DNA from: Scytalidium lignicola
Taxonomy: Eukaryota; Ascomycota; Leotiomycetes
Assembly (NCBI GenBank): GCA_002812745.2
Contig: NCSJ02000277.1
Location: 1 to 57,446 of the forward strand
Length of the DNA: 57,446 bases
Direction: 5' to 3'
Shown here: positions 11,914 to 22,971 of the stretch, one piece after another
Layout of the letters: every line of letters begins with the position of its first letter
How positions within the stretch are numbered: the first letter of the stretch is position 1
The notes under the pieces: generated by a model
The model's input: only the letters and a program-made list of their open reading frames with translations
The model's database searches: none
What the model was told of the DNA's origin: nothing
Program-made: the position numbers and the translations under genes

Positions 11914-12809
11914 TTAACCTAAAACCTTCTCGGCAATTGATACTATACATCATTAGCATTTATTTCAAAGACTAGTGAGCCGAGGAGTAGTTACCAGCAA
12001 GACCAGTATTATCAGGTTCAACATGTACAGCCTTCACCTTACCATCTTCAATTTCAAGTGCATATCTCTTACTTCTGGGACCTCCAAAGATGGCTGAAGC
12101 GTCGAACGCTAGGTCTAAGGCCTCAGTGAACTTGCCAGTTGGGTCTCCAAGAAAGCGAATCTACGAGGGAAGTGAGTCTATATTCAATTGCAGTAACAGA
12201 GGATAAACTTGAGTAAAAACATGGGCATCTTACCCCAGAAGCACGGGTGGGGTCCAGGGCATCTGCCCAGGCTTTCATGCTACAAAACATTAGTCAACTG
12301 GTCGATACAGGAGCAACATGAGGATTGCATTGCATACACAAAAGGATCATTGACAGAAACGACAAAAACATCGCCCGCGTCTTTCAGCTTCTTGTGGTTA
12401 ATATAACCAGGAATATGAGAGTTTGAGCATCCAGGACCTGCATCATAGTCAGCGTGATGTCCAAACCGGGTCAAAGTTCGAGATCCACTACGAAGTTACA
12501 ACCAATATATACAGTACACAAACGCACGCGCGCAAAACAAGATAGAAAATCAAAATCACAACGAGAATGGTGAGTCTGAGTCAACTTACTAAAAGCCGCA
12601 GGAACGCCAACGATCAATGCCTTGCCATTGTTAATAGCCTCGCTGAGATCGATCTTGTTACCAGGCGAGTTCTCAGTGAGAACGGGCAGGTTAATAGGCA
12701 GCGTGTCGCCGGCCTTGATGAATGCTCGAGCAGAGCTTTGGAAAGAGCGTCTCAAGCCCAATTGAGGGGCGCTCAATGCGAGTCTACGAAGTGCAGTATT
12801 AGAAGCCAT
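11914..12809 (-). CDS. mitochondrial 1-Cys peroxiredoxin (PRX5/AHP1-like)
   Basis: Predicted 186-residue peroxiredoxin that reduces hydrogen peroxide and organic peroxides. Exons are 12809-12590, 12437-12338, 12279-12234, 12160-11995 and 11942-11914. The N-terminus (MASNTALRRLALSAPQLG, then RRSFQSSARAF) is Arg-rich and Ser-rich with no acids, like a cleaved mitochondrial presequence. The peroxidatic site is AAFSPGCSNSHIPGY (C77). KAWADALDP, RFLGDPTGKFT and VHVEPDNTGL match the Prx5/Asp f 3 group. C77 is the only cysteine in the whole protein, so there is no resolving Cys, and recycling must use an external thiol. The 152-nt first intron contains a lone ACAGTAC motif. An in-frame ATG lies 12 codons upstream, but the presequence start is preferred. 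It is divergent from the GH93 gene. Confidence 0.9.
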
Positions 12810-13623
12810 TATGTGGTCTAGAATGAGATGAAAGTTATTTTGCAATAAAGAATTTGGTGATGGTGATTGGAGGCGGAGGAGTTGATGATAGAAGCTCGGT
12901 CCAACTGCTTCCGGGCAAGTGACGACAGAGAGACCCGAAGCAGAAGACTTTGTGGACAGGAATTTTGTTGCACATCAGACGGCGTACAGCAAAGCCAGCA
13001 GTGGGCTTGTGCGGAGTGGGCTAATACTGCTTGGGTGAAATACAATGCACATTGTAATAATGCGATATATCTACAGAGGATCTCAGTTGAATACGACTAT
13101 GTCCTCTAATGCCAACAGCGTCCTCTTCAGTACGCAAAGAGCTAGTTATCAGTCCTACAATAGACACTGCATTATATGTCAAAACTATCATACATTATAG
13201 AAGCCTATTTTTCATTCGAGGAGAATTCCTCCTGCGCTGAAAAGTTATTTCTTCGGGGGAACATGCAATTACTAAATGCCGCTGTAATCCGGCTTTACGT
13301 TCATTGGAGCGCATCTATCCACGGAAGTAAGGTAAGATCTATGATCACCCACATCAAAGACAATGTAGAATCTCCTTGCTGATTTCTACTGAGCGAAATG
13401 CGGGGAATCGTGTGGATCAGTCAAGCTTCATCCAAATATGCACGGAGAACACCCAGTCATTTATTTCTCCGTCAATTCAACAGAGCAGGAGTTTGGACCG
13501 GAAGCAGCCTCCCTGAAGTGTGGAGAGATGCATATATAATGATCATGATGTCGATCATAGCCAGGTAGGCTTTCGAGTATCCTTTTAGTTCATCTGATCT
13601 GTCGAAGACACTCTGTGGTGAAA
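12810..13623. promoter_or_regulatory. divergent promoter region peroxiredoxin / GH93
   Basis: 814 bp between start codons. On the GH93 side there is a TATA-like element (13532-13540) and a GCGGGG at 13400-13405 that fits the CreA carbon-repressor consensus SYGGRG. Both are motif matches only. Confidence 0.4.
13532..13540 (+). promoter_or_regulatory. TATA-like element of the GH93 gene
   Basis: ATATATAAT, 84 bp before the ATG. TATA boxes at this distance are common for strongly induced fungal secreted-enzyme genes. Confidence 0.4.
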
Positions 13624-14769
13624 ATGCATCTTCAATTCTTAGCAGCTCTCTCCTTGCTTTCCCTATCAGTCATCTCTGCTCCAGCTCGATCTTCCCCACC
13701 TTTCAGTACATATTCCAATGTCACAGTCTTCGTCCCTCCTTCCGATTATACTGATCCAAGGGTACTTTATGCTCGTACAGTTGAGCTTGAGGACGGAGTC
13801 CTCCTAGCAACATGGGAGAACTACAGTCCTGAGCCACCGCTAGTCTATTTTCCTATCTTCAAAAGCACCAATGGCGGTGAGACATGGAAAGAGATATCAA
13901 AAGTCACTGATCAGGTCAACAACTGGGGATTGCGGTACCAGCCATTCCTGTATGAGCTAAAAGAGCCATTTGGAAAATATCTCCCAGGAACAGTTCTACT
14001 TGCCGGTAATTCGATCCCGACTGACTTGAATTATACCCAACTCGATGTATATGCCAGTGAAGACAAAGGTTATACTTGGCATTTTGTCTCCAAGGTTGCT
14101 AGTGGTGGTGCAGCCATTCCAGACAATGGGATTCCAGCCATCTGGGAACCGTTTCTCATGCTCTATGAAGGCCAGATGGTGATCTACTATTCTGATCAAC
14201 GAGACCCAAATCATGGCCAGAAGCTCGTCCATCAAGTCTCTCGAGATCTTATTCACTGGGAACCTCCTGTGGATGATGTCGCCTACCCGACATACACCGA
14301 CAGACCAGGAATGACCACGGTCACGAGACTTCCCAACGGGAAATACATGATGACTTATGAATACGGCGGCGGTCCTGGGTTTGATACCTATTCCTTCCCC
14401 ATCTATTACCGGATCAACAAGAATCCGCTTAAATTCAACGACTCGATCGGGTATCCTGTCGTCGCTGGGAGCACTCATCCCCAATCATCGCCGTATGTCA
14501 CCTGGTCACCTATCGGAGGGCCACACGGTACCATTCTGGTCAACTGCGGAACCCTGAGCCAAGTCTTTATAAACCAAGAGCTGGGCGCTGAGGGTGCATG
14601 GAAGCAGTTTCCAACACCAGAAGGTGTGTCATATTCCCGTCACTTGAGGGTTCTGTCCAATCTGGATCACTTGTTAATTATGGGTGCTGGCCATCTCCCG
14701 CCGAGCACGACGAACGAAGTGACGGTGAGCGTGATTGACTTGAAGACCAGCCTAAAGGAGGCAGCATGA
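13624..14769 (+). CDS. secreted GH93 exo-alpha-1,5-L-arabinanase
   Basis: Predicted 381-residue intronless secreted enzyme. GH93 members are six-bladed beta-propellers that release arabinobiose from the ends of linear arabinan, a pectin side chain. Residues 1-19 or so (MHLQFLAALSLLSLSVISA) are a signal peptide. Two Asp-box-like turns are visible: STNGGETW and SEDKGYTW. The region IPAIWEPFL followed by YYSDQRDPNHGQK is typical of the fungal GH93 group. Several NxT/S sites (for example NVT, NYS, NYT) could be glycosylated. The start is the ATG at 13624; two in-frame GTG codons lie directly before it. A sialidase of the same fold is the alternative, but the sequence pattern favours arabinanase. 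It fits a plant-associated fungus. Confidence 0.85.
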   Translation: MHLQFLAALSLLSLSVISAPARSSPPFSTYSNVTVFVPPSDYTDPRVLYARTVELEDGVLLATWENYSPEPPLVYFPIFKSTNGGETWKEISKVTDQVNNWGLRYQPFLYELKEPFGKYLPGTVLLAGNSIPTDLNYTQLDVYASEDKGYTWHFVSKVASGGAAIPDNGIPAIWEPFLMLYEGQMVIYYSDQRDPNHGQKLVHQVSRDLIHWEPPVDDVAYPTYTDRPGMTTVTRLPNGKYMMTYEYGGGPGFDTYSFPIYYRINKNPLKFNDSIGYPVVAGSTHPQSSPYVTWSPIGGPHGTILVNCGTLSQVFINQELGAEGAWKQFPTPEGVSYSRHLRVLSNLDHLLIMGAGHLPPSTTNEVTVSVIDLKTSLKEAA

Positions 14770-15986
14770 ACCTTGACGCTAGGCTGCAGGATCCTGTTCT
14801 AGGCAGAGATATAAGTGCTATCGTGAGAAGAATAATGAATCCAAACTGTCAAGATGTTTGCTTTGTGTTCGTGCAACACTATGTCTTTTACGTGGCTGTC
14901 CCGTGATCCAGGAACTTGAAGCTTGCCTTGCCATTGTAAAGAGGTCGTTGGATCGTAGTGTACAGCCCTAGCAATTTGGATGATTGCGCGAGACCAGCCA
15001 AGTACCGAGCCACGATACGAAGAAGCGGTGCGCTGGCAGCTCCTCGTTCGTTGCATCCCTGTTGTTTGCAATACAGTCTAGACCATATGTACTGTACCTT
15101 TTGTATACACGTAAACAGGTAGGATATACTGCAGTACATGTGAAAGATCAGTTATGTGAATTTTGCGTTTGTATTTTCTGGATGTTCTGAGTACTGGTAT
15201 TGCTGATACAGCAATCCGAAACACGACGTCACAGAAGGAGACAGCGAGAGAAAATCTTTATGTGCGTTTGGACTGTATGCAATGCTCAAAGGGTCTGGCG
15301 CGTTGATGGATGAACAAGCGGCGCGCAAACCAGCAATTTTAAGCTTTCTTTGGTGGGCGGGTGCGATCCGCTCGTTTTACAAAAAAGGGTCGAAAGGGGG
15401 GCAGCAAGTGGTCGGCGGCGCTAGTCCCAAAAGGTAATTGGCTGACGTCGCGGCTCGCCCCACGACAGTTGCTGCACCAACCCGCTAGCTCGGTTGCAAA
15501 GTCAATAGAGAATCTAGGAGGTTGGGTATGCCGGATTCAGAAATGCAAAGGGCTGGAAAGACCACGACAAGTTTCACCAACCTCTTCAATTTCGAGGGTT
15601 TCGCCTACGATTTCAACTGTAAATTCGAGGGAACTTTTGTGAGCTCTCTCACCTTGAATCTTTTGGCAAGAAAACTATCAAGCTGTTACGAGCCTCACCC
15701 TACTTTCCCCATCTATTTGTGAGACTATCTAACCATTCTTTAAATCCTGGTAGCAGAGTCTGTATATCCTCACCGAATATATTTTCCTATCGAGCAATTT
15801 ACGTTCAGCGGCTCGATCCTACGCATCATTCATACCAGTCGACGCCTCAAATTCGATCTCACGACTTTGACCGTCTCTCGGTTTGCAGCCACTTCACGGC
15901 TGCAACTCCCATCGTCACTCCGACCGACGGAGGACGGGAGTAGCAGATAAGCAGGAAAGCTACAGTGTTGAGGTAAAGGAGGAGCC
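14770..15986. other. intergenic, FIG1 upstream region
   Basis: 1.2 kb between the GH93 stop and the FIG1 start. It has one GTACTGTAC motif near 15089-15097 and a CAGTACATG at about 15131. From about 15600 the sequence becomes pyrimidine-rich, as in fungal promoters and 5' leaders. No gene seen. Confidence 0.45.
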
Positions 15987-16952
15987 ATGGCAGAACGATT
16001 TCAAATAACGTGGCTACGTGCGTTGATTCTTCTCTTCTAAGCTTTTAGGATGTCGCTAACAGATTGATGTGCAGGGCTGGTTCCATTCCTAGGATATCAC
16101 CATGTGTTGATGATTCTGATCGCAATAGCTATCATATTACTTTGTAAGTATAGGCTCCTCGAATAGACATGGCAATTACTGACTCAATTATCCAGCCCTA
16201 TTACTAGCAGGATGCTCATCTTCGTCGCCCTTAATACCCGGCATCTTCCTCATATCACTCTACTACCAACAGTACACCCCAAAGCCTTCGACTGTTCAGA
16301 CCGATTTCAATGTGCATACTGCAATTTCCAACATCGTCGGTGGAGCGAGGATGGCTGCAAGAGTAGGATATTTTGGAATTTGCATCAATCCCGACGGAGG
16401 CTCCTGGCTCTGCAGTAACAATGCGACTGCACTGGCCAATGAAGTCAGTGTCGACCAGGACCCATTGAACTTGCTATGGCTTGCGAGTCAATTCAAGGAT
16501 GCAATCGTGTTTCCATACCTAATGTAAGATATGCTTTGAGTCCTCCCGTCATTAATCAATATACTAACATATTTTGCAGCATCGTCGCCATTGTCTTTGC
16601 CTTCATCTGCCTGTTGCTCCTAGCAACGTTCCCAGGCTGGCATGAAGAAGAGGACTCCGATGGTAGCGAACGAGAAGTGAAGCCCTTCCCATCACGACCT
16701 GTCTCCCAAGTCGCATTAGCCCTCATCTTCGTCGCTTCGATCTTCATTCTTGTTTCCGTACTTTGGCAACACACCGCTTCCGTTGCAGCGTCAATCATAG
16801 CACAAGATTTCGGTAACGGAAGCGTTTTAAGTGGTGTTGGTAGCACAGCAATGGTGCTTGGATGGTTCGGATTCGTCCTATTCATCATTGTCACCATCGG
16901 ATTACTCGTTATGATATTAAGTATCCGTGTGTTGGCTGAGACTTTCGGTTAA
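15987..16952 (+). CDS. FIG1: Fig1-family membrane protein (mating calcium regulator)
   Basis: Predicted 266-residue integral membrane protein of the Fig1 family, which in yeasts and filamentous fungi supports calcium influx and membrane fusion during mating and hyphal fusion. Exons are 15987-16017, 16075-16143, 16196-16523 and 16580-16952. A long hydrophobic segment spans residues 12-39, followed by a probable extracellular loop with the family signature GYFGICINPDGGSWLCS (91-107). Further membrane segments start at LIIVAIVFAFICLLLLA, ALIFVASIFILVSVL and GWFGFVLFIIVTIGLLVMIL. That gives the expected four-pass, claudin-like topology. The small first two exons are placed by their donors and by joining TWLR to LVPFLGYHH. 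Family assignment is strong from the GYFGxC motif. Confidence 0.88.
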
Positions 16953-17467
16953 TTTGCGGCGGCGATTTTGAGAACAAAAAATACGGAAGCGACAGGAAAA
17001 TTAGATGATATTTTGATGCTTTCAGCGTGCATAATTTTCTGATGACTTAGGAGCCACAAGACCAAGTGGTTCTAAATGGAGTCATCATACAATTCGACTA
17101 GATCGATTCAGTATATAGGGCTGCATTTGGGACGGAGTTGATGATATTTTTTTCCTTATTCCCACGGTTGTCTTTCGATTATGGAGCGGACGAAGATTAA
17201 GAGCTATGGTCATTATGTTTATGTTGTCAAAGATTAATGTGGATATTGGGTGGTAGGATGAGGGGCAAGGCGGGGAGAATTTCTCCAATTGTATGTATGT
17301 TTATATCAAATGACCCGGGAAATACATTGGCTTTGGAGGCGTCAAGTTACCTTCTCGCAAACTGCAAGCTGCAAAGAAACTTGTCTTATCATGAAATTTG
17401 TGGATTTTCATTTCTATTCTATACCATGCTATCATTAATCGTTTACGAAAATTGAATCCACTCTAAA
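16953..17467. other. tail-to-tail intergenic spacer
   Basis: 515 bp between the ends of FIG1 and SLD2, AT-rich, presumably 3' UTRs. Nothing else seen. Confidence 0.5.
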
Positions 17468-19031
17468 CTACTTCTTCCTCCTGAACCGACTCCCATAGCC
17501 GGGTCCTCCTTTGGCCCCTGAATTCCTCAACTTCAACCGCTTGAAATTCTGATGAGCTAATGCATTGACTTTTCTCGCCGCTGTCTTGATCCTCCCGTCT
17601 TTATTGGCTTGCCTGTTCTTTCCTTTACTCTGATCCGGCCGCTTATACCTTGTTCCTCCCTCGGACGCAGTATATTCCGATTGACTATCAGAGTCATAAT
17701 TCGCCTCTGGGATAGAGAATGAGGCGTCGAATTGAGTCTCTGGGACTGTTTCTTCGTTGTTGTCTTTTGGTTCTTTATCTTTATCATCATCATGGTCACT
17801 ATCCGTGTCATGCTTCTGCTCTTGATGTGCTTGACTCTGCGGCTTCGACAGATTTGGTTTGAGATTATACCGTCTTGTCGTCCGTTTCTGTCCTTTCTTC
17901 TTCCATGCTTTGAGAGGTTGCCCATCAGCTCGTAGACCCTCATTCTGCGCCTCCTCTGGTTCCGTGTCATACATTGCTTCGTCATCGAATCCGCCGAGTG
18001 GTAATCGATGGTCACGATCCTCTTCTTCTATTGGAGGCTTTGATGCTTGTGGTTTGAAAGGATTTGATTCTTCGTTCTCCGCCTCTCGAAGTGCTTCGAG
18101 GTCATCATCTGCTGCTTCCTCTTCCATGCGTCGTAAGCCTGCCAGCATGCTGCTTAGTCCTCTCACGAGAGGTCGCTTTGGCATCCGTACCATTTCCGGT
18201 GAGAGCGGTGTGTCTTCATCATCCTCATCCACTACTGGAAGGCGGATTCGTTGGCTGTCTCGTCGTAAAAACGATGGTGTTGGGAAATGGAGCTTTGAGA
18301 CTGAGGAAGGAGTGTTCTGGCCCAGTTCGCCGTTTGTTCGATCCTTTAACGGTGTTGTAAAATCATCTAACTTATGATGTCTGCCTTTAGATCCAGGAGT
18401 TCTTGAGTGTTTCGGGGTAGCAGCTGGTGCACTAATATTACGGGATTTCTGAGGGGTTGTTTGAAGGCTGGCCCGCACACTTATTCCAACGGTTGTTCTT
18501 GTCACGGATGGGGAGGCCCAATTTCCTTCATCTTGAATCAAGTCGAAGATTCCCAGAACTTGACCGTCTTTTTGCGGAGTCGGCCCAATACTTGTTTTTC
18601 TTGATGGTGTAAACAAATTGCGAATCACCGATGGTGAGTGGAATTGGGTGAGTTCGGACGGTTCTTTAGAACCTTTCGAAGGTGTTTGAATTATATGTTG
18701 CCGCTTGGAAATTTCTAAGTTCCCTCCATCGTCGTGTTTCCTCTTCTTCGGTGTCTGTCGTTCGAAGGCTGGAGGCTTAAGTGATACTTTCCCACTAAGA
18801 ATATCCCTAATCCTATTGTATTCTTTGTATTTCGAACCTAGACAAAGGTCAATGCCTTACTTCGAAACTAAGGAGATTCTATATCCTACTAATATTTGGG
18901 TTTGCTTTGATGTCATCGCGTGAAGCTTTTCGGCCTCCGTTGGCTGCAGAAAAGTCCTTTTCCCATACCTTTAACTCCTGTCGTAGCTCTGTAGACCTCT
19001 TCGTTAAGTTTTCCTTTTCATTAGCATTCAT
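17468..19031 (-). CDS. SLD2: DNA replication initiation factor Sld2/Drc1
   Basis: Predicted 503-residue Sld2 (Drc1), the CDK target that links Dpb11 to the replicative helicase at origin firing and is related to the N-terminus of RecQ4. Exons are 19031-18890 and 18837-17468. The N-terminal block, TELRQELKVWEKDF then SRDDIK and KYKEYNRIRDILSG, is the conserved Sld2 homology region. It is followed by many S/T-P sites (for example QTPKKRK, FHSPSV, LFTPSRK, FPTPSF, DTPLSPE), as expected for a multisite CDK substrate. PLKAWKKKGQKRTTRRYNLKP near residue 365 is a second conserved basic box, and the C-terminus is NFKRLKLRNSGAKGGPGYGSRFRRKK-like. The intron (GTAGGA...TCTAG, 52 nt) joins PNIS to SKYKEY. 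Divergent from the RING gene. Confident. Confidence 0.9.
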
Positions 19032-19406
19032 TGCTAGGTCTTCGAGTTGCTAATTCCAATTGCATGTACTTCGTTGATGCCGTGCAATCACGACCTTGAC
19101 GCGCCAATGAGTGAAATTGGATAGAAAATTTTTGAAGGGGAATAGATATGAATAATACAAATTCTTGGATATTATGCTGCAATCGTACCTAATTCATGAG
19201 AAAAACGTCATATAATCCGAGCAGGGAAAGAAGATAACATGCGGATCTGTTTCTGAGGTTCGTGCCAAGCCACAGCGCGGGCCGTAACGCGTTCTTAATT
19301 TCTGCCGGAATATCACCTCACCGCCTGCCCAAATAGGTACCTGTGGCGTTGATAATAGAATGCATTCTGATTCCCGCTCTCTCCCCTCTTCTCATCTACA
19401 TCACAT
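19032..19406. promoter_or_regulatory. divergent promoter region SLD2 / RING protein
   Basis: 375 bp between start codons. It contains ACGCGT at 19287-19292 and a related GACGCGCC nearer the SLD2 start (about 19098). Confidence 0.4.
19287..19292. promoter_or_regulatory. MCB-like ACGCGT box between SLD2 and RING gene
   Basis: Exact ACGCGT 256 bp upstream of the SLD2 start. Replication genes in yeasts often carry this MBF site. Motif match only. Confidence 0.3.
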
Positions 19407-20450
19407 ATGTTTCCCATGGAAGACGATGTTTTAGATACAAGATCTAAAGTACTTCAAACTACGCTAGTAGAAGTCTCGTCCCGATCGAAAGATGGTGCCG
19501 AGAGTAATCCAGAGGAAGACTGCTGTGTGATATGCCTTGAGCGCATATCGGAGCAAGCCATCGCGCAACCTTGCAAACATGGGAGTTTCGATTTTCTCTG
19601 CCTCCTCAGTTGGCTCGAGCAACAAAGAACGTGTCCTTTATGCAAGACTGATATAAAGACGGTTCGGTACGGTCTGGGGGAAGGGCAAGGTAAGATTTAC
19701 AGCTTGCCACCTACGAAGCCTGTTACCGCCAGCACGCCGAGTAGCTCAGTGCTACGTAACTTCGATTATCGTACAAGAAGACCATATCGTCCTCAGCGAC
19801 CTAACCTTCCCCGAGATCCACCGACAGAGGATGAGGCCATTCTTCGGCGGCGTCACGTTTACCAAAATCAACTTTATTCTTTGCACGTTGGCTCAAATCG
19901 AGTCTCTCGATTTCGCGATCTCACGCCTCAGCTATTCAGCCGAGATGCAGAGCTCATATCGCGAGCTAGGAAATGGATACGTCGAGAGCTCCAGGTTTTC
20001 GAATTTTTGAACCCTAATACTTCTTCATCTACCAACGGAAGCAGGGATGATCGAAGAGGAAGCAATGCTGAGTTTCTACTGGAGTATATTATCGCCATAT
20101 TGAAGACTGTAGATATCCAGGGCAGTAGTGGGCAGGCAGAGGATATGCTGCAGGAATTTTTAGGTAGAGAAAACACCAGGTTATTCTTACATGAGTTGAG
20201 AGCCTGGCTGAGGAGTCCCTATATTTCGCTCCATGACTGGGATCGCAATGTTCAATACAACGAAGTTAACTTGGGGAAATCTGGAACAGGAACAGGTTCT
20301 GCATCCGATCACAATTCTGAAGCACAAGAGTCTGGAAATATTCACAGCAGTAAGTATCGGGGAACTAGCCGATTCGGTCGTCCGTCGGGAGAATCTCGAT
20401 TTAGCCCATATCAAAGACAACAAGCCCGATATCGAGACCAAAATCGTTGA
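19407..20450 (+). CDS. Topors-like RING finger protein
   Basis: Predicted 347-residue intronless protein with an N-terminal C3HC4 RING at residues 40-79: CVICLE...[14 protein letters not shown]...CPLCK. This RING subtype, with FDFLC and a following W, is the one found in fungal relatives of Topors, which are E3 ligases for ubiquitin (and in animals SUMO). After the RING come an Arg-rich [23 protein letters not shown] linker and an alpha-helical middle (FEFLNPN, then [12 protein letters not shown] and [14 protein letters not shown]). That middle is shared by fungal homologues, and an Arg/Gln/Ser-rich tail follows. The substrate is unknown. Two ATGs, at 19407 and 19416, are both possible starts. 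Confident on RING, moderate on the Topors label. Confidence 0.75.
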   Translation: MFPMEDDVLDTRSKVLQTTLVEVSSRSKDGAESNPEEDCCVICLERISEQAIAQPCKHGSFDFLCLLSWLEQQRTCPLCKTDIKTVRYGLGEGQGKIYSLPPTKPVTASTPSSSVLRNFDYRTRRPYRPQRPNLPRDPPTEDEAILRRRHVYQNQLYSLHVGSNRVSRFRDLTPQLFSRDAELISRARKWIRRELQVFEFLNPNTSSSTNGSRDDRRGSNAEFLLEYIIAILKTVDIQGSSGQAEDMLQEFLGRENTRLFLHELRAWLRSPYISLHDWDRNVQYNEVNLGKSGTGTGSASDHNSEAQESGNIHSSKYRGTSRFGRPSGESRFSPYQRQQARYRDQNR

Positions 20451-22971
20451 ATCGATCTAGTTAACTCAACCAAGATCATGCTTAACTTGGTTTGGACAAC
20501 GCTGAATACTCGATGTTGACCTCAAGTAACGTTGAGGGAGAGAATGGCTGCCTATAGTGATTGTAGATCAAACTACGATACTATCAGCTAAATCACTTCC
20601 GGGTCTAAGTCGCTAATTCGATATCTTACTCCTTCGATATACATGATATGGAAAAATTAATAGTACTCCAAGCAGCATATTGGATATTGGAGTTATGAGG
20701 AATGGTGGGACGAACAATATCGTGGAGACAAACAATATGATGATGACTTAGATCAGAGGTTATCCATTCATTTCAAATACCCAGCAGTTGTGTCCCCTTT
20801 TATTTCCTGTGTGGTATAGATGATTAGGGGAAGTAAGAAGAAGTGGAGCAGGTAGAACGACTCTAAATGGAAATTCTATATGTATATAAAATAAATCAAA
20901 CTTTTGGAGAAAGAACCAGATTCCACCGACTAAGAGCTACAGCTACAACTTTAACATGGATACTCTCATTAATCTAGTCATAATATATCCTATTATAGAT
21001 CCGATGAACTCCATCTATATATCTATAATGTGTTTTTATCCACCAATATGTGACAGGAGGGATCATACGCATATACTTAAAAGGTAAGCGAATGACCACA
21101 ATTTCTCAGAAAAGCACGAGACTTAAATTTCGATGCGTATCTTCAAAGAAAAATCTTCACTAATGTCACGGCTGATGTCACTCAGAAATAGTTATACTAT
21201 ATCATTGCGTTGCACATCTTAACAAAGAAATCGTCACTATTACACTCGGTATTACGGTGAGAACAAGGAATAACAGTTTATCTCGTTGCATCTCATGTGA
21301 GCGAAAACCTTCACTAAATGTCACGGCATATGTCACTCGGAAATAGCTGTATTTCCGTTGCGCATCTTAACGGAGAAATCATCACTATGCCACTCGGCAT
21401 TTATGGTCTGAATAAGGTATGTAATTCTATATCGTTGCAGATCTCAATGAGCGAAAACCGTCACTAAATGTCACGGCATATGTCACTCTCAAAAATAAAC
21501 GCTGGTCATAGCTATATGATTCCGTTGCACATCTCAACAAAGAAATCATCACTATAACTCTCGGCATCGTGATCAGAATAAAGGAATGGGATTTCCCTCT
21601 CGTTGCATATCTCGGTGAGCGAAAACCATCACTAAAGTGCTCGGCGTTACAGCATTGTGGGAAGAGGGAGGCAATAGAAAGGATATCAATTTCGACGCAT
21701 ATTTTTAAATTGGATTTTTTTTATGTGAGTTTCCTTTTGGGCTTGGGTATGTATCCAAAGATCGTTGATGCCAGAGAAGATGAGTAGTAGATATAATAAT
21801 AACAAGGACTCTTAAGTTAGGTGAAACTCACACCGCTGATTACTCTAAAATCACCATCCACACGTATAAGCTCTGGTACAAAGGTACTGTTTCTCAAACA
21901 ATGGTAAATTAGGAATTGAGCTGTAAATACAAGACAAAGAAAGGTGATTACTTATTGGAAAAAGAGGCAACTTCAGGCATGAACGTTAATCATGACATCA
22001 CTCGCACAACTTAAGACATCATCTCACTTCTCACATGAGACCTGAAACGCTTCTGATGAATCAACTGCAACATCTTTCATTAGACAATTCCCAAATTTAT
22101 CCTAATCTAACTGCCATGCCTAACTGTTTCAAAAACAAACACTCGACAGTAAGTTTTACAACCACTATATCCTCCCTTCCATCCGTGGCGAACCCTCCCG
22201 TCGAGCCGCAACAAGCAAGCACCCTTTTAAAAGGAGAGAGAGGCAATCTCAACAGAGGATGGACACAGCATTTAGATTTTATCTCTGGAACAAGCTATCG
22301 GAGGTCCTAAAACATAACCCCCGAAAGTGATTACAAAAACAAACCTAAAAGGGGGCTGGCTATCCAAGCAGGTGAGTTGTCTTCTCCATTAGACGATATA
22401 TAATAGGAGTTTGAGTAGGGAAAGATAGCAAAACCTCTTCCATGTCCAATATATCGCCTCTCCCGTCACGTATCCATGTAAACTGTTGAAAAAATCTGTA
22501 ATAATAAAAAGAGAGAGAATAAAGAAGTCACGGAAAGGACAGAACGGTTTTGAAGCCATAACGTCTGTATAGTCGTAGCTTGGGAATCAAGAAGGTTGAA
22601 AAATGCGAAATTCTGCGTGACTACCACACCATCACACCACTGAGGGTGGGGGAGGAGGGTGCCCTTTGAGAAAAGGGGGGTGCGACATTTCATATCCTCA
22701 TCCTTTAGAACTACGCCCAACCTATACACACAACACCAGAGAGATCGAGAGTGAGAACCAGGAACCCCACTGAAGCAAAAAATAAAAGAGTGGCCCGGGG
22801 ATAAGAGGCCGAAGTTAAGACCGTATGTACCGATAAGATTGCTGGTAGGCTTTTTGTAGAGCCAAACATGAGGCAAGCAGAGACCGTAAACGCCGATGGT
22901 GAGAGAAGGAAAGCTGATACAGAGGGACATGGAGATTCATTGATAGTAGATTGTGCTGTCTCGTTTTTCGC
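20451..22971. other. intergenic with tandem repeat array and WSC 3' flank
   Basis: 2.5 kb between the converging RING and WSC genes. The central part (about 21131-21670) is a tandem array described separately. The segment from about 22450 to 22970 is probably the long 3' UTR of the WSC gene; its 154-codon minus-strand frame has no recognisable domain. The rest is AT-rich with no gene seen. Confidence 0.5.
21131..21670. repeat. tandem array of about 76-bp monomers in alternating A/B form
   Basis: Seven diverged monomers begin with a CGTTGC-like core at about 21131 (variant CGATGC), 21208, 21284, 21356, 21433, 21523 and 21601, spaced 77, 76, 72, 77, 90 and 78 bp. They alternate. One type continues TGAGCGAAAACC-TCACTAAATGTCACGGCATATGTCACTC. 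The other continues AACAAAGAAATC-TCACTAT-ACTCGGCAT. Alternate monomers resemble each other more than neighbours do, giving a higher-order unit of about 150 bp. Confidence 0.85.

Noticed and set aside
22466..22930. 154-codon minus-strand open frame
   Set aside because: Falls downstream of the WSC stop on the same strand, most likely its 3' UTR. No family resemblance.
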